From an uncultured Lentisphaeria bacterium (GTDB taxonomy: Bacteria > Verrucomicrobiota > Lentisphaeria > Victivallales > Victivallaceae), in contig CAIJKT010000288.1 in assembly GCA_903821255.1 (NCBI GenBank), positions 1 through 12,552 of the forward strand: DNA of 12,552 nucleotides, given 5' to 3'. Within the stretch, counting starts at the first letter, position 1. The number at the start of each line of letters is the position of its first letter. The notes beneath the pieces are model-generated. The model was not told the DNA's origin and ran no database searches. It saw only the letters and a list, made by a program, of their open reading frames with translations. The position numbers and the translations under genes were made by a program. Of the stretch, positions 7,136 to 12,552 are shown piece by piece.

Positions 7136-8190
7136 AAATACTTACATTTTCACCGACATTAACCAAAATCGAGTATACGCTTCAGGATACGGATAGTGAA
7201 AAGCCGCTGCTTGAAGGCATGGTCAAAGACTGGCGGGGCAGCAGGCATATACAGAAAATATTGAAAGAAGTTAAGGAAAAGATTATTCAATCCGGATATA
7301 CTGCCGAAGCCATCACCACCATTGATTTCGCCATTGCAATAAGAATTCCATTCGGAGGGAATATTTTCACCAGGACTAAAATAGCGGATGACGTCATGAT
7401 GGCGGAGCTTGAGAAATACATCCCCTATTCACCGCTGCATCTGCCTCCGGCAATATCATTGCTTGCTTCGGTAAACAAAATATTCCCTGAAACGGCGGCG
7501 GTGGTAGTCTTTGAGACGTCATTTTTCACAGAACTGCCAGACCGGGAGAAATTTTACGCGGTATCGCCTGACATGAGCAATATCGGCTTGAGAAGATTCG
7601 GCTATCACGGCATCTTTCACAAATATGCGTATCTGGAAGGCAAAGATTCATCCGGCGCAAGAAAAATATTGTCCATATGCCTGGAGAACAGACCGGAGAT
7701 CGCGGCCATCGCGGATGGCAGGCCGTTGATGGTTACATCCGGAGCCACCCCCCTTGAGGGACTTCCGGGATTGACCACCTGCGGCGAAATCGACCCCTAC
7801 CTGATAACCGCCATCTCAAAAGGAATGGACTGGGGCCCGGAGGAGATTAATAATGTTCTGACCACAAAAAGCGGTTTTGCCGCTATCTGCGGCAGGAATA
7901 TCAGTTTTGATGACATCTTCAAAAAAACTGCACCGGAATACAAACTGGCTAAAGATATAATGCAGTACTGCATACTTAAAAATTGCGGATCGGGGATAGC
8001 GGCAATGGGCGGACTTGATCTGATCGTCTTCACGGGAAGTTGTTCTCACCTCGGACGATTCATCGGGCCATGGCTGCAGAAGAAGATCGCGCTGCATGTT
8101 TCAGGTGAAATAAAACACCCGGCCTGGTTATGTCTGAATCATGACATTCACAGGCTCCTGGCAAATGAGGCAGTGGAAGCGCTGAAATAA
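7132..8190 (+). CDS. Degenerate acetate kinase paralogue (probable pseudokinase)
   Basis: 352 residues, about 60 shorter than its neighbour but alignable to AckA throughout: FSPTLTKIEY (phosphate loop), AIRIPFGG, SPLHLPP, FETSFF, FGYHGIFH, TSGATPLEGLPGLTTCGEIDP, FTGSCSHLG, LNHDIHRLL. R71, H103 and H159 persist. The phosphate loop has lost N7 (Ser), S10 (Leu), S12 (Lys) and K14 (Glu). The catalytic Asp is E128, the transition-state Arg is T216, the CHLGNG loop is CLENRP, and GIGEN and NEE are gone. Catalysis is therefore unlikely. The frame is intact over 352 codons with ordinary codon use, so it is kept as a protein and is not a decaying pseudogene. ATGA overlaps the ackA stop by 4 nt, with AGGA 9 nt upstream, implying translational coupling. 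A heteromeric regulatory subunit is the simplest inference, since AckA works as a dimer. Confidence 0.88.
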   Translation: MKILTFSPTLTKIEYTLQDTDSEKPLLEGMVKDWRGSRHIQKILKEVKEKIIQSGYTAEAITTIDFAIAIRIPFGGNIFTRTKIADDVMMAELEKYIPYSPLHLPPAISLLASVNKIFPETAAVVVFETSFFTELPDREKFYAVSPDMSNIGLRRFGYHGIFHKYAYLEGKDSSGARKILSICLENRPEIAAIADGRPLMVTSGATPLEGLPGLTTCGEIDPYLITAISKGMDWGPEEINNVLTTKSGFAAICGRNISFDDIFKKTAPEYKLAKDIMQYCILKNCGSGIAAMGGLDLIVFTGSCSHLGRFIGPWLQKKIALHVSGEIKHPAWLCLNHDIHRLLANEAVEALK

Positions 8191-8475
8191 TACTAATCTG
8201 AATAATTCATAAACTAATGGCGAAATACTGCAATCTGCTCAAAGTAAAGCTGTTGCCGATGTCCTCGCCGCAGCGCGGCCACGGCGGCGACTGCGGCATC
8301 GTCAGTAAATTTCTTTTTGAGCTTATTCTTTCATCCATTTTTTATGAATAATCCAGGCTGACAAGTGACAGGTGAATGAGTCAGAAGACAGTTCCGCCTC
8401 TGCGGAATTTCCCGGATAAACGATATTGTTTTTACTGATTTCATATTTTAACACTCCAGTTTATTTGGATTTAAA
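8191..8475. other. Convergent intergenic region, 285 nt
   Basis: Gap between the plus-strand kinase operon and the minus-strand flavoprotein gene. It contains a GC-rich structured segment (listed separately) and a short hairpin, TTCCGC-CTCT-GCGGAA (8392-8407), that lacks a T-tract in either direction. No credible gene; a 44-codon open frame from 8217 has no ribosome site. Confidence 0.6.
8257..8318 (+). terminator. GC-rich hairpin with trailing T-run, possible terminator of the kinase operon
   Basis: TCGCCGC (8265-8271) pairs with GCGGCGA (8284-8290). Outside it, CGATG (8257-8261) pairs with CATCG (8297-8301). An alternative stem, CCGCAG with CTGCGG, is also possible. AAATTTCTTTTT follows after about 6 nt. 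The stem is imperfect and the T-run somewhat distant, so this is a moderate-to-weak call. Confidence 0.35.
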
Positions 8476-11259
8476 TCACTCTATTCTGCTGAATGATTTG
8501 GCAATTAAGACTATGCGCTCCTGTATTCTTTTTGCGGAACGGCGCACGACAGCGCTTTCATCGTTCAGATATTTATCAACCAGATCATGCCGTTCCACTC
8601 CCAGTCTGGCAAGACATTCGGCAGCGGCAAGTTCCAGTTTCCAGCGCGAATTCTCACTATACGTTTTGATGTTACCTGTACTTTTCTGGAACACCTCCTC
8701 AACCGGCAGATCATCGCGTTCAAGCATTCCGGTTATGACCTCAGCCGAGCTTGTGCTTCCGATATTCGCCAAAGCCCGCATTGCCAGTATCAATGCTGTT
8801 CTATCCGAGTTTTTATCCTGAATCACGCATTCCAGCAAAGGCACTGCGGCTTTCACTTTATTGAATCCCAGCACTGCGATTGCCGGCTTCCAAAGTTCCG
8901 TGGTCTTATTCCCCGCGCCAAAAGGCTTTATCGCGCTTCGTTCTTTGACGCAATTCATAAGTACCTGAAAAGCATTACTGTCGCCGGATATGGACAGAAT
9001 CAGTGCGGCATTATATTTCTCCTGCGGATTCCCGGAAGACATTTTCTTCAGCAAATCATTTTTCCCGGAAATATTGCCGATTAATTTCCGGATCTCCGCG
9101 CCGCCGGATAATTTCTTTGATGCAGAGAATATATTTTCAGGCTTCCATCCATCCCAGTGATAATTATTCTCTTTGTTTTTCAGCGCGCCGGTACTGAACA
9201 ATATTTCCTGAATTTGTTTTACATCTATCCCGCATGGCCTTTTGCCAGTTGCGTGCGCAATGGCGGCGGCGACTCCCGCAGCTTCGCCTATGCGCTGGAT
9301 ATCCCGCTGCATCCTCAACTGATTATGCGCATCATGATCCATGGATATTGCCCGGCAGGCGACGATCAGGTTCAAGATATTTTCAGGCAGCAGGCTTCTG
9401 TAGGGGATTTCGCAACCTATCGGTGCAGACCAGTTGCCAAGCCCCCATACCCAGAGCATCGTCTCTTCGCTTTCATTTTCATAATCCATCGCGTGATTAT
9501 CATAATGCCCCGGCGAATATGCGATCACATCGTCAAATTCCGATGAAACTATCTGGTCGCTGAATTTCAGCCGGTACTTGCCGTTTATCAGTCTGCTGTT
9601 CCTGATGCCGGGCAGCGGCGCTATCTTGACAATCCTGTTTTTGTCGGTGTACTTTTCCACGTCATAGTGCTTTATTCCCTTTATGCGGGATCTCGACAAA
9701 TCCCATGCGTCGGACGGATCGCAGTAGCCAATATCAAAATTCTGCACCGCAAGGGTGTTGTCGTCAGTCAGCATCGTTGACGGCTGAGAATATGAATGCG
9801 GCACGCCGTCTGTTTCCCTGCCGAATGTATAGGGGCAGCCCGCCATTGCAGCTACATCGGCATCCCCGGTGGAATCAATAAAGGTTTCCGCGCGATACCC
9901 CGTCATTCCCTTCATACTGTTGCATATCACGGCTTTGATTATTTTGTTCTCATTCGCTTTTCCTGTTGTCAGCGCGCTGCTTTCGGCAACAACCGTCTCG
10001 ACTCCGCTGATGGTGCTCTCGTATTCCACGGCTACGCCGGATGCGGCAAATGCATTCATCAGCGCGATTTTTCTGGCCTCCGGATGAAATCCATGTATTT
10101 TTGTATTAGTCACAAATAAGTTCTGGAGTTTTTCTGTATCAGCATCAATTTCATCCTGGATGCCGCCGTTTGCCCCCCAGTAGTATACATGGATTAACCC
10201 GGCAGTGGCAATTCCGCCAGGACAGGCGGAAGCCTCAAGCATCTTGGTTCTGCATCCGTTTCTGGCTGCCGATATTGCGGCGAATACGCCGCCGGTGCCG
10301 CCGCCGCACACCACAAGATCCCACGGTTCTTTTTCATATGTCACCAGCATGGCGTCGCTCTTTTCTATTTTCCCGGGCGACGGAAATCTGTCCAGTATCT
10401 TGTTTATCTCCGCAGCCTTCCGCTCGCCGGATTTCATTCTGTACGCCAGTTCATTGCCATTGTACTCGAATGGTGATACGCGGAAACAGTTGTCTGCCGG
10501 AATCGTGCTGCATGCCGGGATTCTGCCGTATACTGGAAACTCTATGTTGGCGGTATGGGAAAGCACCGCATTGCGCAGCGCCGGGACTTCCGACCTGATG
10601 GATTTCATGATGTCCGGCAGTTCCATTCTGGCATGATAAGCCGGCCTTGCGCTGTCAAACTCAATAGCGGTTTCATCGGCAAATGGCGACTTTCTGAAAC
10701 GCAGCGGAGTATTTTTATATGCCAGCTCTTCCGGCAGCGAATATGCTTTGTCGATGCCGTTCATGAAAAAGCTGAATATATTTTTTGAAGGCGTCAGGTC
10801 AGGAGTATTCTTAAAAACGGATGATATGAACAGCGCATTGTCGGTCGTGTCCAGAAAAGTTTTGCCGCGGATGCTGAAAATTCCTGACTTGGACCCGATG
10901 GAGGCGGACTTAATGAGATTTCCTTCAAGCACTCCGCCTGCTGGAAATGAAAACAGGAGTATATCAATGCCGGACAGCATTTTCAGCAGTGCGATTTCCG
11001 CAGCTACAGGATCTATCCGTTTGCCGGCAACGGCGCCGGCTGCGGAGATTTTATCCAGGAGCACATCTGCATATTTCGATATGCCGCGCTCAAGCTCCAG
11101 ATTATATGCCCATGTCGCTTCCCAGCCCGCGGAAGACCTCGGCTCAACCATCAGGACACTTCGGCCTGCCGCACTCAGTTCAAGCGCCGCCCCGAGTCCG
11201 CAAAATCCGCCGCCGAATATCACCGCATCATAAATCTTATCCTGCATCTGATTGTTCAT
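8476..11259 (-). CDS. Dual FAD-binding oxidoreductase (FAD_oxidored family) with C-terminal HEAT-like repeats
   Basis: 927 residues. An N-terminal flavoprotein half has the dinucleotide motif VIFGGGFCGLGAALEL (13-28), an acidic ribose ligand (E39) and a distal LDTTDNA motif (136-142). A second, complete FAD_oxidored module starts at LVVCGGGTGGVFAA (315-328) with E342, CPGGIATAG (346-354), IDSTGDADVAAMAG (461-474), and the family end signature ACRAISMDHDAH (634-645) followed by RIGEAAGVAAAIAHATG (656-672). Residues about 730-915 form alpha-helical HEAT-like repeats (YNAALILSISGD, PAIAVLGFNKVKAAVPLL, ELAAAECLARLGV). There is no signal peptide or membrane segment. AAGGA lies 6 nt before the ATG. 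Such proteins are frequent in PVC bacteria, but substrates are mostly unknown. Control by the divergent AraC protein is suggested by operator-like repeats over its promoter. The flavoprotein class is confident; reaction and partner are not. Confidence 0.9.
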   Translation of the reverse strand: MNNQMQDKIYDAVIFGGGFCGLGAALELSAAGRSVLMVEPRSSAGWEATWAYNLELERGISKYADVLLDKISAAGAVAGKRIDPVAAEIALLKMLSGIDILLFSFPAGGVLEGNLIKSASIGSKSGIFSIRGKTFLDTTDNALFISSVFKNTPDLTPSKNIFSFFMNGIDKAYSLPEELAYKNTPLRFRKSPFADETAIEFDSARPAYHARMELPDIMKSIRSEVPALRNAVLSHTANIEFPVYGRIPACSTIPADNCFRVSPFEYNGNELAYRMKSGERKAAEINKILDRFPSPGKIEKSDAMLVTYEKEPWDLVVCGGGTGGVFAAISAARNGCRTKMLEASACPGGIATAGLIHVYYWGANGGIQDEIDADTEKLQNLFVTNTKIHGFHPEARKIALMNAFAASGVAVEYESTISGVETVVAESSALTTGKANENKIIKAVICNSMKGMTGYRAETFIDSTGDADVAAMAGCPYTFGRETDGVPHSYSQPSTMLTDDNTLAVQNFDIGYCDPSDAWDLSRSRIKGIKHYDVEKYTDKNRIVKIAPLPGIRNSRLINGKYRLKFSDQIVSSEFDDVIAYSPGHYDNHAMDYENESEETMLWVWGLGNWSAPIGCEIPYRSLLPENILNLIVACRAISMDHDAHNQLRMQRDIQRIGEAAGVAAAIAHATGKRPCGIDVKQIQEILFSTGALKNKENNYHWDGWKPENIFSASKKLSGGAEIRKLIGNISGKNDLLKKMSSGNPQEKYNAALILSISGDSNAFQVLMNCVKERSAIKPFGAGNKTTELWKPAIAVLGFNKVKAAVPLLECVIQDKNSDRTALILAMRALANIGSTSSAEVITGMLERDDLPVEEVFQKSTGNIKTYSENSRWKLELAAAECLARLGVERHDLVDKYLNDESAVVRRSAKRIQERIVLIAKSFSRIE

Positions 11260-11290
11260 GTCAAATCCTTGTTGTAAACTTTAATATATA

Positions 11291-11318
11291 ATTATACTTG
11301 ATTTATTTTTAACAGCAA
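11291..11318 (-). promoter_or_regulatory. Sigma-70-type promoter of the dual flavoprotein gene
   Basis: On the minus strand, TTGCTG (11313-11318) and a perfect TATAAT (11291-11296) are separated by 16 nt. The predicted start of transcription is near 11284, about 25 nt before the ATG. The slightly imperfect -35 overlaps the proximal 16-bp repeat by 4 bp, the layout expected for an activator-dependent promoter. Confidence 0.65.
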
Positions 11319-11351
11319 TGTACTTTTCCATAATTGCAATGTATTATTCCA
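11315..11351. promoter_or_regulatory. Two 16-bp direct repeats spaced 21 bp apart: probable AraC-type operator
   Basis: GCAATGTACTTTTCCA (11315-11330) and GCAATGTATTATTCCA (11336-11351) match at 14 of 16 positions, start to start 21 bp, which is two helical turns. Read towards the flavoprotein gene, the proximal copy overlaps the predicted -35 by 4 bp, as araI2 does at araBAD. The distal copy ends 1 bp before a TATATT (11353-11358) that could be the -10 of the regulator gene, so autorepression is possible. Binding by the neighbouring AraC protein is inferred from position and architecture. Confidence 0.75.
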
Positions 11352-11376
11352 GTATATTACTATTTGGATTGAAACC

Positions 11377-12240
11377 ATGAATGAACTTATAAAGCTGATC
11401 GGGGCATTTGAACGGCGCTGCGGACTGAAAATATGCTTCCATGATTATTCCGGCAGAATAAGGAATTATTTTCATGGAGAAAAATTCAAGCATGACAATA
11501 AATACTGTGAACATATCAAGAATAAATGCGGACTCGGCAAATGCATGTCTTTCGAAACGCGCAATGTACAGATAGCATTAGCCGGACATCCCGACGGATT
11601 CTTTAAGCTATGCCATGCCGGAGTGATCGAGTATGCCGCGCCGATCATGGAAGGGCCGGATATTCTTGGAACAATATTCATCGGGATCTTCAGATTGAAA
11701 TCACCTGCCGCGGTCCCGGATGCGATTGCATGCCGGTGCGGCAGTGAAGACGCGGAACATGCCCTTAACCATAAACTTTACAAAGCGCTCCCGTGTATTG
11801 AACAGGAAGACTTCAAGGATATAGAGGAAATCGCCAAATCGCTCAAGTCCAGAATTGAAATACTGCTGGCCAGAGAAGAAGTTATTTTCTTTTCACATGA
11901 GAAAAAAATCAAATGGGAAATAGAGAAATATATCGGACAGAACTGTCAGAAAAACATAACGATTCAGCACCTGGCGAAACATTTATGTCTCTCCGTATCC
12001 CGAACCGGCCAGCTTGTCAAAAAGCTGTTCAATATGACCTATCCTGAACTGCTCAATAAAAACCGGATAAGCAATGCAAAAGCGCTATTATCCTCGACGT
12101 CGCTCACGATAAGCGAAACCGCATACCGATGCGGCTTCTCCGATCCCGCCTACTTTCACCGTATCTTCAAAAAAATCGAAAAAACCACTCCCGGAGAATA
12201 TAAATTTGAAAATAACAGAACAAAAAATATGCTGATATAA
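11377..12240 (+). CDS. AraC-family transcriptional regulator with N-terminal PocR sensory domain
   Basis: 287 residues. Residues 1 to about 165 match the PocR-type ligand domain: FERRCGLKICFHDYSG, then C44, C51, C56 (in CGLGKC), FKLCHAG (C79) and EYAAPIM followed by GTIFIG. Residues about 180-278 form the AraC/XylS DNA-binding domain with two helix-turn-helices: ITIQHLAKHLCLSVSRTGQL (194-213), then ISETAYRCGFSDPAYFHRIF (245-264) and the closing TPGEYK. PocR of Salmonella senses 1,2-propanediol, but this domain occurs with many targets, so the ligand is open. The four clustered cysteines might bind a metal or sense redox (inference). The ribosome site is weak (GGAT 9 nt upstream), consistent with low expression. 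It is divergent from the dual flavoprotein gene, and the two-repeat operator between them makes that gene the likely target. Confidence 0.93.
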   Translation: MNELIKLIGAFERRCGLKICFHDYSGRIRNYFHGEKFKHDNKYCEHIKNKCGLGKCMSFETRNVQIALAGHPDGFFKLCHAGVIEYAAPIMEGPDILGTIFIGIFRLKSPAAVPDAIACRCGSEDAEHALNHKLYKALPCIEQEDFKDIEEIAKSLKSRIEILLAREEVIFFSHEKKIKWEIEKYIGQNCQKNITIQHLAKHLCLSVSRTGQLVKKLFNMTYPELLNKNRISNAKALLSSTSLTISETAYRCGFSDPAYFHRIFKKIEKTTPGEYKFENNRTKNMLI

Positions 12241-12273
12241 ATAGTTTTATTTTTAATTTTCTGTTTCAGGAGC

Positions 12274-12552
12274 TTATCCCAAAGTCCATTCCCAGTTTTT
12301 TATTTCCGGCATGTCGTCGCCGTGAATCCGGATATAATTTTCATGGTCGATCAGCCGGTCACGGATGAACTGTTTGACATACGCCGCTTTTGAACCCAGA
12401 CCGGGGATGCGGTCGATGACGTCGCCGGCCAGATGGAAACGGTCGATCTCGTTCAGCACAGCCATATCGAACGGCGTGGTGGTGGTGCCTTCCTCCTTAT
12501 AGCCCCGGACATGCAGATTGGCATGATTGTTTCTGCGATAGGTCAGGCGGTG
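12274..12552 (-). CDS. xfp: Xylulose-5-phosphate/fructose-6-phosphate phosphoketolase, C-terminal fragment
   Basis: Only the last 92 codons are in the window; the gene continues beyond the right edge. The reading frame runs through the first base shown on that side and contains [49 protein letters not shown] and [21 protein letters not shown], the classic phosphoketolase C-terminus. A shorter start at Met12465 is an artefact of the window edge. The enzyme uses thiamine diphosphate to split xylulose-5-P (or fructose-6-P) with phosphate into acetyl-phosphate and glyceraldehyde-3-P (or erythrose-4-P). Its product acetyl-phosphate is the substrate of acetate kinase, which is encoded about 5 kb away in a separate unit. 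It is convergent with the AraC gene across a T-rich gap of 33 nt. Confidence 0.95.
   Translation of the reverse strand, partial: HRLTYRRNNHANLHVRGYKEEGTTTTPFDMAVLNEIDRFHLAGDVIDRIPGLGSKAAYVKQFIRDRLIDHENYIRIHGDDMPEIKNWEWTLG

Noticed and set aside
8217..8351. 44-codon plus-strand small open frame
   Set aside because: No Shine-Dalgarno, no motif, and it overlaps the GC-rich hairpin.
8392..8407. 6-bp hairpin TTCCGC-CTCT-GCGGAA as terminator of the flavoprotein gene
   Set aside because: Short stem, no T-tract on the minus strand, about 70 nt after the stop; not convincing.
8587..11291. Many plus-strand open frames of 64-165 codons
   Set aside because: All are antisense to the 927-residue flavoprotein; none has a ribosome site or recognisable domain, and Cys/Arg/His/Pro-rich composition is typical of antisense frames.
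1..12552. CRISPR array, tRNA, rRNA, insertion sequence, attachment site or defence system
   Set aside because: I looked for regular short repeats, tRNA-like cloverleaves, transposase motifs and terminal inverted repeats and saw none. The only tandem repeat is the coding one at 1699-1788.

Overview
The window is about 12.5 kb of ordinary bacterial DNA: dense genes, good Shine-Dalgarno sites, ATG/GTG starts, no introns, and no rRNA, tRNA, IS element or CRISPR array that I can see. Composition is moderate in GC with AT-rich intergenic gaps. The mix of genes fits an anaerobic, carbohydrate-fermenting member of the PVC group, perhaps Lentisphaerota/Victivallales. It includes a large FAD_oxidored-type flavoprotein with HEAT repeats, a V4R-type sigma-54 activator, a PocR-type AraC regulator, phosphoketolase and acetate kinase. 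That taxonomic guess is inference and only moderately secure.

Layout. (1) 1-1250, minus: homoserine dehydrogenase, cut by the left edge. (2) 1612-2091, plus: a small glycogen-binding (CBM48/AMPK-beta type) protein with a Lys/Ala/Pro-rich repetitive tail, followed by a clear terminator. (3) 2191-2781, plus: WrbA quinone oxidoreductase, followed by a perfect palindrome at the convergent junction. (4) 2857-4482, minus: sigma-54-dependent activator with an XylR/DmpR-type sensor. (5) 4666-8190, plus: a three-gene operon (M20 amidohydrolase, acetate kinase, degenerate acetate kinase paralogue). It is preceded by a textbook -24/-12 promoter at 4608-4623 and transcribed divergently from the activator. 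(6) 8476-11259, minus: a 927-residue protein with two FAD-binding halves and a HEAT-repeat C-terminus. (7) 11377-12240, plus: PocR-domain AraC regulator. The divergent gap between (6) and (7) holds two 16-bp direct repeats spaced 21 bp apart, the proximal one overlapping a predicted -35 by 4 bp. (8) 12274-12552, minus: C-terminal end of phosphoketolase, cut by the right edge.

How they may work together. Two regulator/target pairs can be read directly from the DNA: the sigma-54 activator with the M20-ackA-ackA' operon, and the AraC protein with the dual flavoprotein gene. The most unusual unit is the M20-ackA-ackA' operon. Its M20 protein has lost one metal-ligand Glu (Gln instead) and the lid-domain His. 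Its first acetate kinase has changes in otherwise near-invariant loops. Its second kinase has lost nearly all catalytic residues but keeps the fold signature and is translationally coupled to the first. I infer a regulated acyl-group or acyl-phosphate system with a heteromeric or allosteric kinase pair. Its substrate cannot be read from the sequence.
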